Source: Phanerodontia chrysosporium (lineage: Eukaryota > Basidiomycota > Agaricomycetes > Polyporales > Phanerochaetaceae). From it: DNA of 15,417 nucleotides. The position numbers and the translations under genes were made by a program. Positions 1 through 10,200 of this stretch are shown piece by piece (position 1 is the stretch's first letter; each line of letters begins with the position of its first letter). The notes beneath the pieces were generated by a model. It was not told where the DNA came from. It saw only the letters and a program-made list of their open reading frames with translations, and ran no database searches. Location: the NCBI GenBank assembly GCA_001910725.1, contig MJGA01000134.1:1-15417 (forward strand), given 5' to 3'.

Positions 1-57
1 GGAGGAGGCAATCCGCCAGGAGGAGGAGGAGGCAATTCCCCAGGAGGAGGAGGCAAC
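1..57 (+). repeat. Gly-rich GGA-repeat coding low-complexity tract
   Basis: Three imperfect copies of a GGAGGAGG-CAA unit separated by CCxCCA. In frame 1 they read as poly-Gly runs broken by Asn-Pro-Pro or Asn-Ser-Pro. I take this as the flexible N-terminal linker of Gag, which is often Gly/Pro rich in fungal chromoviruses. Frame 1 runs into TAG at 94-96, after which the coding signal moves to another frame. Confidence 0.7.
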
Positions 58-1015
58 GGACCGCAACCTCCATCCAACCTCGACCAGAAGTCTTAGCAGC
101 CTTCACAGCGGCAATACGGGCCCTCGTACCACAAGAGAACAGATGACACCTCCGGAAGAATTCACTGGAGAAGCCGAGAAGGCTCGCGACTTCGTCCACC
201 AATGCGAGATGTACTTTAGAGCCAAAGCCTCCAAGTTCCCCACCGACGAATCAAGATCCGCTACTTCGACTCAGAATGAAGGACGAAGGAAAGAAGTACC
301 CTAGACGATGGGCCACCATGCGAGAGCGAATCTACTTACTCAGTGGATTCCCCACATGGGACAAGCACAAGGCAGACTTCCTCGACACTACCAATCACCA
401 GCCCAGAGCGGAAGCTATGAGCAGGCTCCATGCCATTACGCAAGGCGACAGATCCGTCCACGAATTCAATGTGGAATTCAATACCCTTCTCGCCGAAGCA
501 GGTGTCATTAACCCCGACGTGATGAATCCATGGCGCAACAATATGTACGCGCCCTCGATCATAAACTCGTCGACAAACTCCTCCTCGTTGTACCGGATCA
601 CGCCCCTCTATCCCTTTGGCAGAATCATGCCCTCATCATCGACAATAGAAGACGCATTGTCAAATCAATCCGGCAGCGTAAAGACCACACGCACTACTCC
701 AATCATTCCACCACTTCCAACTCCAACACTACGTCCACTCCTGATCCCAATGCAATGGAGATCGACGCCATCACCACCAGGAAGACTGGAGTCAAGTGCT
801 ACAATTGTAGACGAGAAGGGCACATTGCACGAGAATGCCGAGCCCACGCCGTAACCAAGAGCAGAACGAACAAGGCAACGGGCGTGGACAAGGAAGGAAC
901 AACCCGGACGAGGCGGATTCACACGCCAATTTACGTCAAACCGGGGCAACAATCGAACCCAGATCAGGGCAACACAAGTCGAAGGAAAGGACGAAACCAA
1001 CGAAGGAACCTCTAA
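1..1015 (+). pseudogene. gag: gag (capsid/nucleocapsid) of element 1, frameshifted
   Basis: Gag would form the cytoplasmic virus-like particle and package element RNA. After the Gly-rich linker, capsid-like sequence (PPEEFTGEAEKARDFV from about 146) continues in frame 2, then in frame 0 from 276 (RWATMRERIY, then FNVEFNTLLAEAG), then in frame 2 from about 530 to TAA at 1013-1015. A retroviral CCHC zinc knuckle (CYNCRREGHIARECRA, spacing C-x2-C-x4-H-x4-C) lies at 797-838, followed by a basic tail that would suit RNA binding. At least four single-base shifts separate the pieces; two near 250 and 270 look like loss of one A from an A run. The true start is outside the window. The link to pol (1016-1154) holds more low-complexity coding sequence in frame 1, ending TAA at 1144-1146. 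Confidence 0.85.
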
Positions 1016-1179
1016 CACGAACCAAGTTGACATCAAGCGTCATGGCCTTGTCCATGCAGCAATTCGACGAACTCGCCACTCGCTATTATTCAACGCGCTC
1101 GAAGACCAACGACAATGAGACCACGGAGACTCAGAAGGATTTTTAACTAAGAGGATGACGCCGGCTGTCACTCCTCAGA

Positions 1180-1575
1180 GATACTCGATTCATTCTGTAT
1201 TGGTGGCAGATATGCAAGCGCAATCGATAAATATTCCTGTCACCATCAGAACGAGTACAAATGCCGGAACACCAAGGCTCTCATCGATTCGGGCGCGCAG
1301 GGCAAGTTCATCGACGATCTCTGGTACGAAAGCTCGGTTACAAGAACATCCAATGGAGAAACCAATAGCAGTATACAATGTCGACGGAACACCGAACAGG
1401 ATAGGGAACATCAGAAACTACGTTAACGCCGAAATGGTAATCAAGGGCAAGACCATGAAGGAACGACTTCTCGTCACCCATCTAGGGAAACAAGAATTAA
1501 TCCTTGGATTTGACTGGCTGCAAAAGCATAATCCAAGGATTAATTGGAAGACAGGCTTGATCGACTTCACCCCCC
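1180..1575 (+). pseudogene. Aspartic protease domain (element 1)
   Basis: The retroviral-type aspartic protease would process Gag-Pol. The catalytic motif ALIDSGAQGKFID is encoded at 1277-1315 in frame 2 (DSGA at 1286-1297), while the sequences before (IHSVLVADMQAQSINIPVT) and after (PMEKPIAVYNVDG) are in frame 0, so two compensating indels flank the active site. The C-terminal hallmark ELILGFDWLQKHNPRINW follows near 1495-1550, equivalent to the ILGMDWL motif of Ty3/gypsy proteases. Family identification is firm; activity of this copy is not expected as written. Confidence 0.88.
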
Positions 1576-1664
1576 GAACAATTCTCATTGACGACGAAGC
1601 CGATCCAGAAGGACGAATCATACAAGTAGCCACACAGGAAGAAGAGGCCCTTCTACGCACACAT

Positions 1665-2061
1665 TTATTAGTTGAACGAGGTGGAGGAACACTTCCAACT
1701 AGAGGAAGTGACGAAGCAGCTGGATACGATATCTCCTCTGCCGAGTCAATCGTCATTCCACCATGGAGTCGCATGAAGGTCCGGACAGGACTAAAGATCA
1801 CTCCCGCCGGCACATAGCTCGCATAGCTCCAAGAAGCGGGCTAGCATCAAAGGGAATCGACGTTGCCGCGGGAGTGGTAGACCGAGATTACACAGGCGAA
1901 ATCATGGTCATACTGGTCAACAACACCAAGGAACCATTCCAAGTACAACCTGGGGATAGAATTGCGCAAATAATCCTAGAAAGGATTATGCAGCCAGAGG
2001 TCAAGGAAGTCACTAACCTCACGCAAACCACCCGAGGAAACAAGGCTTTGGATCCACTGGT
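1665..2061 (+). pseudogene. dUTPase domain between protease and RT (element 1)
   Basis: dUTPase hydrolyses dUTP to dUMP and pyrophosphate, limiting uracil incorporation during reverse transcription. All five trimeric-dUTPase motifs are visible: motif 1 AAGYD (to 1730), motif 2 PRSGLA (from 1829), motif 3 AGVVDRDYTGE (from 1868), motif 4 GDRIAQIILE (from 1955) and motif 5 GFGSTG (2044-2061). Motif 1 is in frame 0, motifs 2-4 in frame 2, motif 5 in frame 1. The breaks are near 1805 and 2036; at 2036 loss of one C from a CC pair would explain the change. A dUTPase at this place in a chromoviral Pol is unusual compared with plain PR-RT-RH-IN elements. The linker from 2062 to about 2330 leads into RT. 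Confidence 0.9.
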
Positions 2062-2329
2062 TTGGGACCGTCTTTTCAACGGCTTCTACACGTCACGATA
2101 GGTGCAATACGCATGGCGACCCATCCTGAATGCCCTCCACAATTCCAAGTCACCTCATCCGACTACGTTAACCAGGATGAAGAAGTGACAGAAGACTTCG
2201 TGCTAGCATACACACCAGGCAAGCATGAAGTATGGGTTCGCGCCATTGAAACCACAACCGCACAAGCAATTCACGACCTGTACATCAACGCAAAGGTCAA
2301 TCCGGCAATGACATTAGCACAGGAGGAAG

Positions 2330-3130
2330 GATCGCAGAAGAAAGCACCTACATTCCAGACTACCTCGATGAATTCAAGGAAGTCTTCGAGAAAAAGGCAG
2401 CTGAACGCTTCCCAGAATCAAGACCATATGATCATGCCATTGACCTCAAGCCAGATTTCGTCCCCGAGACTGCAAAGTGTACCCATTATCGCCGTTGGAA
2501 GAGGAGAAGATGAATGAGTTTATCGATGAAAACCTACGCAAAGGGTATATCCGGCCAAGCAAGTCTCCAATGGCATCACCATTCTTCTTCGTAGGAAAGA
2601 AGGATGGCAGTCTGCGACCATGCCAAGATTACAGATATCTAAACGGGGACCGTCAAGAACGTATACCCGCTACCACTCATCTCCGAACTCCTCGACAAAT
2701 CAAAGGGTTCAGACGGTTTACAAAGATGGACCTACGATCGGGCTACAACAATGTCAGGATTAAAGATGGAGACCAGTGGAAGGCAGCCTTCAAGACAAGT
2801 AGAGGGCTGTTTGAACCCACGGTTATGTTCTTCGGGTTGTGCAACTCACCGGCTACATTCCAGGCAATGATGAACGACATCTTCAAGGACATGCTAGGCG
2901 AAGGATGGTTACAAATCTACATGGACGACATTCTAATCTGCGGACACGACAGTCAAGACATCCAGGAAAAGACAATTCGCGTCATAAGAAGACTCCGGGA
3001 AAACGACCTCTTCGTCAAACCTGAAAAATGTGCCTTCGACGTCGAATCGGTCGAATTTTTGGGAATGATTGTATCATTCAATAATGTTTCAATGGACCCC
3101 GTCAAAGTCAAGGGGGTCCTAGAATGGCCA
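2330..3130 (+). pseudogene. Reverse transcriptase domain (element 1)
   Basis: RNA/DNA-dependent DNA polymerase of the Ty3/gypsy type. The upstream conserved block ([13 protein letters not shown], then [16 protein letters not shown]) is in frame 0 at about 2350-2460. The polymerase body from 2477 is in frame 2: [44 protein letters not shown] and the catalytic YMDD at 2918-2929 (IYMDDILI), then [17 protein letters not shown]. Between about 2645 and 2710 the frame-2 text is not family-like; the expected [13 protein letters not shown] appears in another frame, so two compensating indels lie inside this otherwise open stretch. Catalytic aspartates are present. Confidence 0.93.
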
Positions 3131-3720
3131 GTTCCCACTACCGTAAAGCAAGTGCGAGGATTCCTGGGCTTCGGAAATTTCTACCGAAGATTCATAGACC
3201 ATTACTCTGATATTGCACGCCCACTCGTGGACCTCACAAAGAAGGACGCACCGTTCAACTGGACTACGGAATGCCAACAAGCCTTCGATGAATTGAAAAG
3301 ACGGTTTACCACGGCACCCGTCCTACTCACTCCGGACACCACTAAACCCTTCGTCATCGAATGCGACGCTTCCCTTGTGGCGACCGCAGCGGTACTACGT
3401 CAGCAAGATGAAAATGGAGAATGGCACCCCGTCGCATACCTTTCCCAATCCCTATTACCAGCGGAACGGAACTACGAAATCTACGACAGAGAACTCTTGG
3501 CAATTATCCGCGCCTAGAGGCATGGCGCCATTATCTACATGGAGCATACCACCCAATTCGCATCCTAACTGATCATAAGAATCTAACTTATTTCCGTTCG
3601 CCACGACGACTTAACCGACGGCAAGCACGATGGCATCTATTCCTTTCGCAATTCAATACACACTTCATCATTGCCCCGGGTCTCAACTAGTTCAAGCAGA
3701 CGCCATGACCCGCAATCGTT
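3130..3720 (+). pseudogene. RNase H domain and tether (element 1)
   Basis: Degrades RNA in RNA/DNA hybrids during reverse transcription. The connection [20 protein letters not shown] begins near 3126. The RNase H residues seen are Asp in ECDAS (3364-3366), Glu in YDRELLA (3491-3493) and Asp in [10 protein letters not shown] (3571-3573). A break at about 3515, where CCC appears reduced to CC, turns the frame-2 text into a TAG at 3516-3518 and moves the continuation ([17 protein letters not shown]) to frame 1. A second break near 3680 in the CCCCGGG run moves VQADAMTRN to frame 0; this matches the KADALSRR end of the domain. Confidence 0.9.
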
Positions 3721-3899
3721 TCCCTACTCACACCGCGGACGACAACATCGATATTATTCTTCTCCCCGACTCAGTATTTCAAACCACTCGCATTCGATCT
3801 TGCACATGGCAACTGACCTCCTCACAAGCACCGACCATTCAATCTCTCCTATGCACCACCCATTCGATGACAACCTCCGAAGGGATATTCGACGTCTCA

Positions 3900-5060
3900 C
3901 AGAAGACGACCCTTTTGCCAACACAGTCATTGCAGCACTAAACAGCACTCACCTCCCTTTCCCTGGGCGAACTACACGAGATGACTGGTCATTTGAAGAT
4001 GGCCTCATCTTCTACCGCGATAAATGTTATGTTCCATCTGACCTTCAACTCCGACGCCAAGTAACACACCTTTATCAGATTCCCCTATAACTGGCCATCC
4101 GGGAAGGTATAAAACAGCTGAACTCATTGACGGGACTTTTACTGGCCAGGAATGCGCTCCTTTGTCGCTGCATACGTGCAAGGTTGCGCTACCTGCCAAC
4201 AGATGAAAGTCAACACGCATCCCACGAAACCGCCGCTACAGCCGATCAAGGCCACGCACCGATCTCGCCCTTTTGCTTTCGTCACCTGTGACTTCATCAC
4301 TCATCTCCCTGTGTCCCGCGGCTATTCAGCTCTGATGGTCGTGGTCGACCACGATTCTACGAAGGGGGTAATCCTTATCCCTTGCACCGAAAAAATCGAT
4401 GCAATAACGACCGCCACAAACTACCATAATCAAGTTTTTCGTCGCTTCGGGATGCCAAGTGTATTCCTATCGGATAGGGGACCACAGTTCGACTCGCAAG
4501 TCATGCGGGAATTATGGAGACTCACGGAACAGACAACGCCTGAGTACACCATATCACCCTCAAACGATGGTGAAACAGAACGGTCAACCGCGAAATCGAA
4601 TCCTACCTGCGGATCTTCTGCTCCAACCACCCGCATGATGGGCAGACTTCGTAACGAATATGGAGTTTGCCTTCAACAATGGGAACACTCGGCGACCCAC
4701 CATTCTCCCTTCTTCCTTATGTACGGCTTCTCACCCAATGGCTTACCCACACAATTCGCCAAGTCCAAAGTCCCTTCTATTCAAGAATGGTTCAGAAGGC
4801 GACAACGGGCACAAGAAGAAGCAGGAGCCGCATTAGATTATGCCACGGACAAATGGCTACCCGGGTCTGCCGGCATTTCCAACCTTTCAAAGAAGGTCAG
4901 AAGGTCTGGTTGGAAATGACTCATCACGACGACGGCTACCCCTTCAAGAAGCTAGCTCCCAAGAGGCACGGACCCTTCAAGATAGCCAAGGTCTTATCGC
5001 GCCTCGTGTACAAGTTGGCGCTTCCCAAACCATGAAGATTCACCCCGTGTACATGCTTCG
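3900..5060 (+). pseudogene. Integrase, HHCC-DDE-GPF (element 1)
   Basis: Inserts element cDNA into the genome. The zinc-binding residues are His at 4067-4069, His in GHPGRYKTAEL (4096-4098) and the CATC cysteines (4185-4196). The catalytic triad is Asp in CDFI (4290-4292), Asp in SDRGPQF (4473-4475) and Glu in DGETER (4578-4580). A GPY/F module (KRHGPFKI, about 4961-4983) precedes the C-terminal HPVYMLRFY. At least six frame changes occur; the segment after ETER switches frame twice before SATHHSPFFLMYG near 4693. The frame-2 TAA at 4088-4090 and frame-0 TGA at 4917-4919 result from these breaks rather than from substitutions in the conserved frame. Confidence 0.9.
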
Positions 5061-5117
5061 CTTCTATCTCCGTATCATGAAACACCGCAGCATGGGAAAA
5101 ACTTCCTGAACCCCCCT

Positions 5118-5290
5118 CCTGACCTTATCGATGGTCACGAGGAGTACGAAGTTGAAGCCATTTTGGCGGATCGTCCCTGGGGCAACGGAAGACGTTACCT
5201 CATCAGGTGGAAAGACCAACCAACGGCGGAAAACTCATGGGAACCGGATCTCATCTCGAGAACCAAGGAACTACTCGAAGAATATAAAAG
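5118..5290 (+). pseudogene. Chromodomain (element 1)
   Basis: Frame 0 encodes EEYEVEAILADRPWGN, then GRRYLIRWKDQ and ENSWEPDLI, ending TKELLEEY. This is the chromodomain pattern: an aromatic/acidic first strand, a YLIRWK strand, and the SWEP turn before the C-terminal helix. Chromodomains of chromoviruses are known or proposed to guide integration toward modified histone tails. The expected aromatic-cage residues appear to be Tyr in EEYEV and the Trp in RWK; I cannot judge binding from sequence alone. It sits directly after integrase, as is usual in chromoviruses. Confidence 0.88.
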
Positions 5291-6716
5291 CAGACACCCA
5301 GGCTTCATGGTCAGCAGCGACCTCGCTCTACAACATCACTACAGTACAACGCCTCTACAAACCCTCACAATGTCGACCAACTTCTCTCCACCTACCAGCG
5401 CATCCAGGCCCTCGCTACCCTCATGGGCAGCGACACCATCCCCATCACCAACGACGACCGACTCCTCGCCCAGCCAACTCCTCCCAGACGACTTCACTGA
5501 CCACTTTCACCCGCAACATCGACATCACCATCAACGACTGGCTCAACAACAACCCCACTCCCAACGAGCGAAATGATCTCTGGAGATCATCCTCGAATGG
5601 TGCACCAATCCCAGCTCGCCTTCGACGACGAGGTCGAACGACGGATCATCGCGTGGGAGGCCCAAGAACGTATCCGAGAACTCATCGGATCGTCCCTCCC
5701 TGAGGTCCTCCGCCTGCCGAAGAAGACAGAAGGGAGACGTTGACGAGGAACCCATCCGAGAAGAACCACCCTCCGAGCCAAATGCCCAAGACCCTGACGT
5801 CCAGGAGCTCCCAGGCGAAAGCCAAGAGCCCGCAACCTCTAACTCCGACACCCTCGTCGAAGACAGACCCTGGTACGTCGAAGGAGACTGGCACGAAAGG
5901 GTCACAGGACAACATGGAGAAAGGACCTGGAATGGCGTTACCGTCAGGCACTTCGCCAATCATGCCTACGAAGAACAGCTCGCCGCAGAACGCGGACTGG
6001 CCCCAATTTCGAGAACGCCTCAACAACATCCAGTACCACCCTGTCACCCGAGACGCACTCCGCTCCACGGCGTTCCAAGAGGGAGCGACGACTACCTGCG
6101 CGGTATTTGCAAACTACGCTCTTGCCACCATCCACGTCCAACGCATCACCGACAACACCCGAGATGCTGTCGGTGACCTTATCCAACAGCTCCAATCCAC
6201 AGCCGCCCCACGCCTCGTCCGAATGGCCCGACGAATCCGCGATCAGCTCAACCACCTCTACGATGCTCAACGAGAGCAAGAACTTCTCGTCGCCACTCTT
6301 GCAGAACAAGACGACCACATCGTGGAAATGGTAGACGGAGTCTGGAACACGTACTTCGATCCTAACATCGGACACGTGCAATATGGCGAACGACTCCATT
6401 TCGCTCCCAGACAGCTCATCGCACCGAACCCCTTCCTCGCCGCCCTCAGTACAACCAGAGGGTCTGGGCTCCTCTCTATCGGAGACTCGCCCCACTCGGG
6501 ATGGTCGTTCAATGAGGTATCACCAACAGCAACACAAATACCCCATCTCGTCGTCAACGTCGTCGCGACCGTCGTGCTCGTATCTCCAACGACGAACCCA
6601 CCATCATTCCACCTCCGTATACACCTCGAGATACGACTCCTCATAACGCGGATGCCCCCGGCAACGGCTCCACTTCGACAGATTCCGATCTGCCTCCGGA
6701 GTGTATCACGCAGTAA
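5291..6716 (+). pseudogene. Unrecognised C-terminal extension or ORF3 of element 1
   Basis: About 470 codons lie between the chromodomain and the polypurine tract. I recognise no domain. Coding pieces: frame 2 from 5345 (NVDQLLSTYQRIQALATLMG), frame 1 near 5520 (NIDITINDWLNNNP), frame 2 from 5597 (FDDEVERRIIAWEAQERIREL), frame 0 from 5736 (acidic, Pro-rich, then DRPWYVEGDWHERV), frame 1 from about 6005 to 6515 (a long helical stretch including ATTTCAVFANYALATIHVQ and LVRMARRIRDQLNHLYDA), and frame 0 to the TAA at 6714-6716. The end is basic (SRRQRRRDRRARI) and then has PPPY at 6609-6620. No convincing signal peptide or membrane segment is visible, so an envelope protein is not supported. It may be a Pol extension, since no clear stop separates it from the chromodomain after allowing for indels, or a separate protein. 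Confidence 0.65.
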
Positions 6717-6740
6717 GTCGGTCTCGACGGAGCTCGACCG

Positions 6741-6755
6741 TGGACGGGGACGTAA
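6741..6755 (+). promoter_or_regulatory. Polypurine tract of element 1 (3' PPT)
   Basis: The purine-rich TGGACGGGGACGTAA lies directly before the LTR start TGTTACAG and 24 bp after the last stop of the coding region. This is where plus-strand DNA synthesis is primed in LTR retrotransposons. The tract is interrupted by C and T, so it is weaker than the one of element 2. Confidence 0.65.
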
Positions 6756-6929
6756 TGTTACAGTTGGGATATGGCTGTGCAAGGCTATGCTGATTTATTT
6801 GATCCTCTCGTTTCTCTTACATGTTTCACCTTCTCTTTCATCATGTTTCATCCCTTGATTCATTATGACTCACACTGACTGGTAGCCTATGCCTCGTTGT
6901 TCCCTCCTGGTAGCAGGCCTGGGTTAGAG

Positions 6930-6936
6930 TATATAA
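6930..6936 (+). promoter_or_regulatory. TATA box in LTR of element 1
   Basis: TATATAA within GAGTATATAAGG, about 175 bp into the LTR, in the position expected for the U3 promoter. Sequence downstream is T/C rich, typical of fungal transcription starts. It is also 268 bp upstream of the transposase ATG at 7204 in the same sense. Confidence 0.7.
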
Positions 6937-6999
6937 GGACTACCTCTCTGTACTCTTTTCTTCAGCTTCTCCTCTTGTACTCTCGTCTAGTTATCTATT

Positions 7000-7077
7000 G
7001 CTACACTTGGAGCCTGAGTCCAAGTCTTCTGTACTCGCGCTACACTTGAGGCCTGAGCTCAAGTCTTCAATACACGT
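7000..7077 (+). repeat. 39-bp tandem repeat, each unit with a 7-bp stem-loop
   Basis: Two adjacent 39-bp units (7000-7038 and 7039-7077). Each contains a perfect 7-bp inverted repeat around the same 7-base loop GCCTGAG: ACTTGGA/TCCAAGT in unit 1 (7005-7011, 7019-7025) and ACTTGAG/CTCAAGT in unit 2 (7044-7050, 7058-7064). The arms differ at two positions and both differences are matched on the other arm. A degenerate third copy (ACTTGGACTCCAA) is at 7108-7120. They lie downstream of the TATA box, so they would be in the transcript. Confidence 0.85.
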
Positions 7078-7203
7078 ATTCAGACTCTTACAGTAAGCGC
7101 CGTCGAGACTTGGACTCCAATTATCTCGTTCGCTCGCGAGACTCTCTTCGCTGCATGATCTGTGCTTCAACAGACTCTCTTTACGACTCCTGATACATTC
7201 AAC

Positions 7204-10200
7204 ATGGTATGTTTATCTTTGTGGCAAGAAAACAGGCTCACATCTGTGATATAGACCTACGACCAATGTTATTGCTCGAAATGTAGCCTCAACTATGAGG
7301 CTGGACGTACCAGACCCCGCAGATGCGTAAAGTACACGAAAAACGGGACAGAGCGATACTAGAGGCTCAGCGCTAGCTTCAGAAGCAGAGGTGGCGGCGG
7401 CGGCGGTAGTGGCGGCAGCGGCAGCGGCGTCCACTAGTATCAGTGATCCTGCTCAACAGCGGGGCACGTTCGTGCTGGATGGACATGGTGATACCTCTTT
7501 GGAGGTTGTAGAAGGTGCGGTCAATCCTTCTGTGCCTGAAGATCTCTGCGCACTGATCTAGATAGCAGCTTTGCTTCCTACCCCATCGTCGCCTTCGGAC
7601 TCTGGCTCAGACTCAGGCTTTTGCTGTGGAAACCTCTCGTTCACCGTCTCCTTCTGGCCCTCCTAGTCTCGATGACATGCAAGAATCTTCTGCTGGCTGC
7701 TCCACTGCTGATACCTCTGGCGACTCTCTGGAAGCACAGATTCTTGTGCAGACTCTTCGGTTTCTACTTCCGGCAACTGAAGAACTATACTCGGAGACTC
7801 TGGTACCTGCTTTCAAGGAGCCGCCTGCTGTACGCTACGCCTATCTCAATGCTGTGCTTGGCAATATTCTAGACAACGTCACGCAGGCGGCATCTCAAAC
7901 GCGCTCGAGACGACCTTGAATGCTCTCGACATCGCTGGAGTACTTCCTGATACTCTGCGACCTGCCACGGACACTGGTGACCGCTCGAAAGCGCCTAGGA
8001 CTAGATGCCGACGACTACATCGAGCAGCTCCCAATCTGCCCGTCTTGTTTCAAGCACTACAGTCTTGAAAGCCTTCAAGCCATGGAGGATTCGACATGTA
8101 CAGAGCCTGACTGCTCGGCGACCATTTGAAGGGAAAAGCGCACAAGAGAACTCGATGTCAACGGCTCGCCGAAGATGCGACGATATCCTATGAAAATACA
8201 ACCATTCACATGCCCTATCCACTCTCTGCGCCGACTCCTTCTTCGCCCTGACTTCACCAGCCAGCTTATCGATATGAGCGAACATCGAAGGACAGTCCAG
8301 TCCCGTATCTTCGACCAGTATTCACCTATGACCGATATTTTTGATGCAGAAGAGTTCGGCACATACCCTATCGGTCTCAAGCGGGTTGTGTATCCAGACG
8401 GGACGTTAACGACGTGGAGGTGTCTCCAGGCTCACGCAAGCGTCTCATGGATTGCGACGTTGGCCTGAGTCTGACACTGAATATTGACTGGTAAGCCCTG
8501 ACCGTTCTGACATTCCTCTGGGCTTGACGTGCTCTTCGATAGGTTTGGCATCACAGATGGACGCCCGCACTCTGCTGGCGGAGTCTACCTGTCGGTGAAC
8601 AATCTCCATCGAAGCGTACGATTCCTTCAGCGCAACATCATGCTCGTCACCATGATACCAGGCCCGAAAGAGCCTAGTCTCGAGAAGCTCAACCATTCGC
8701 TTGAGCCGTGGTCAATCGCCTTAAAATCCTATACTACGGTATTATTTTCGTAGTAACACTTAAGTGCACATCTGACACTTAATCAGGTGTTAAAATGACA
8801 CATTGTGCGCAGCAAATCCCAGCGCAAGTGCATGCTGCAGTGGAGATGCAGGTCTGCGACGTCCAGGCTGCGCGCAAGGTCTCTGGCGCCGCTGCTCACG
8901 GCTCCAAAAAGCACACATGCAACGTATGTCATATCGAGCACCGAGAGATCAATATGCCCTCAGGCTATGACATTAAGAGTGAGATTTCTCTCGCATTCTG
9001 ACTGTTTTCTATCTGAACTTCCCACAGATTTCGTTCTTCGCGATGATTGGGCGCAGCTCAAATACGCCGAACGCTCTCACCAAGCCAAGACAGCTGCTGA
9101 GCGAAAACGGCTACTCGACTCATTTGGTGTTCGATATACGCAGCTTAACGATCTACCAGGCTGGTTGAACTTGCGCCGTAGCATCATTGACTTCATGCAC
9201 AACTTCTACTCGGGTACGTGACGGTCTCTTAGCCGTATACCCCACGCTCACACCAAACCTCTGGTTAAGGCCTGGGGGTGACGAATTCACACAGTTTATT
9301 GCCCACGGGTATCTCCTTGATGCCGCAGGTTGGCGACTATTTCAAGAAGTCATGAACTCGATTATCTGGCCGTCTGGTATCGGCCGCTTACCCACAAATG
9401 TGAGTTGCTATCAGCGGGAGCGCAGATGACTGATCCTGTGGCCCAGCTTGGCGAGAATGCGTCACTCCAGAAAGCGGACCAATTACGCCGCTGGATCAAT
9501 ATCCAGCCGTCGGTGCTTTGGATCTGCTGGCGTGATGCAGACGACAACATCAAGCAAAACGCCCCTTCTATCCCGGCCAATGCAAAATGGCATCCGACAT
9601 TCAAGCGAGCGCTCCCTGATATCTACAAGGCAGCGCTCTACCTCTCCGTAGCCGAACGAATCCTGGCCTGCAAGAACATCTGTATGGCTGACGTCGAGCG
9701 AGGTCAGCGCTACATACAGATGTATTGCCAGCTGCTGTTGGATATAGGTGCGAGGCTCAAAATCAATCATCACCTGGCTATGCACTACATCCAGATCTTT
9801 CGGCGATTTGGCCCCGCGTATGTATGGTGGCTATTTGCTTTTGAGCGGTGCAATGGCGAGCAGGAACAAGTCAATACAAATGGTCACGGCGGCGGAGAGA
9901 TGGAGCTCACGCTCATGCGTTCCTGGGTGCTAAAGCACCGCTTATTCGAGCTGGTAAGCACACATACTCATATTCTGATCTGTACGCTGAGAAACCCGCC
10001 AATAGCTGACGTCCCTGCCGGAAGACGCAACAAAGCATGAACGCGATCTGATACACAAAGCCACACGCCAGAAGGGGATTGACCGTGGGACGCTTCGCAC
10101 TCATTTGGCAGAGTTTTCTACCGGTGCGTTCACATGTTATGTGCGACCCTTGACTGATACACAATCTCGGACTCAGACGGGAACATCATCAAGTCAAAGA

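Larger units (their letters stand above)
1155..5290 (+). pseudogene. pol: pol of element 1: PR-dUTPase-RT-RH-IN-chromodomain, frameshifted
   Basis: The polyprotein would copy element RNA to DNA and insert it. Domains are listed separately. The reading moves among all three frames: frame 0 from 1155, frame 2 around the protease active site, frame 2 from about 1805, frame 1 from 2044, frame 0 about 2330-2475, frame 2 from 2477 (with a short excursion near 2645-2710), then repeated changes to the chromodomain in frame 0. At each break the conserved sequence resumes after a one-base change, and several breaks sit in homopolymers (CC, AAA, GGG). Recognisable motifs are otherwise well kept, which argues for recent inactivation or sequencing indels rather than long decay. 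I chose 1155 only as the first codon of the protease-bearing frame; it need not be a genuine start. Confidence 0.9.
1..7204 (+). mobile_element. Ty3/gypsy chromovirus with internal dUTPase (element 1, 5' end outside window)
   Basis: The plus strand carries, in order, a Gag CCHC knuckle, an aspartic protease with DSGA, all five dUTPase motifs, RT with YMDD, RNase H, an HHCC/DDE integrase with a GPF module, a chromodomain, a long extra coding region, a polypurine tract and an LTR starting TGTTACAG. PR-RT-RH-IN order plus chromodomain is the Ty3/gypsy chromovirus arrangement. The 5' LTR, primer-binding site and Gag start lie upstream of base 1. The coding part is interrupted by roughly twenty frameshifts, so this copy as written is not functional. 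The 3' LTR end is uncertain: 7092, 7172 and 7204 all end in CA. Confidence 0.9.
6756..7204 (+). repeat. 3' LTR of element 1 (start firm, end uncertain)
   Basis: The LTR begins TGTTACAG right after the PPT. It holds a TATA box at 6930-6936, a pyrimidine-rich stretch after it, and a 39-bp direct repeat at 7000-7077. LTRs end in CA; candidates are 7092 (CTTACA), 7172 (TTCAACA) and 7204 (TTCAACA). No second copy is in the window to settle this. I show the longest option. With that end the LTR touches the ATG proposed for the transposase gene. Confidence 0.7.

Noticed and set aside
1..5290. Programmed ribosomal frameshifting in gag-pol
   Set aside because: There are far too many frame changes, in places inside catalytic domains, for programmed events.
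5944..6495. 183-codon minus-strand open frame
   Set aside because: It is antisense to the best-supported coding frame of the element 1 extension and has no recognised motif or start context.
7621..7872. Hydrophobic 83-residue open frame resembling a membrane peptide
   Set aside because: It is an out-of-frame reading of the transposase exon; the overlapping frame continues the family-like sequence (TLRFLLPATEELYSETL).
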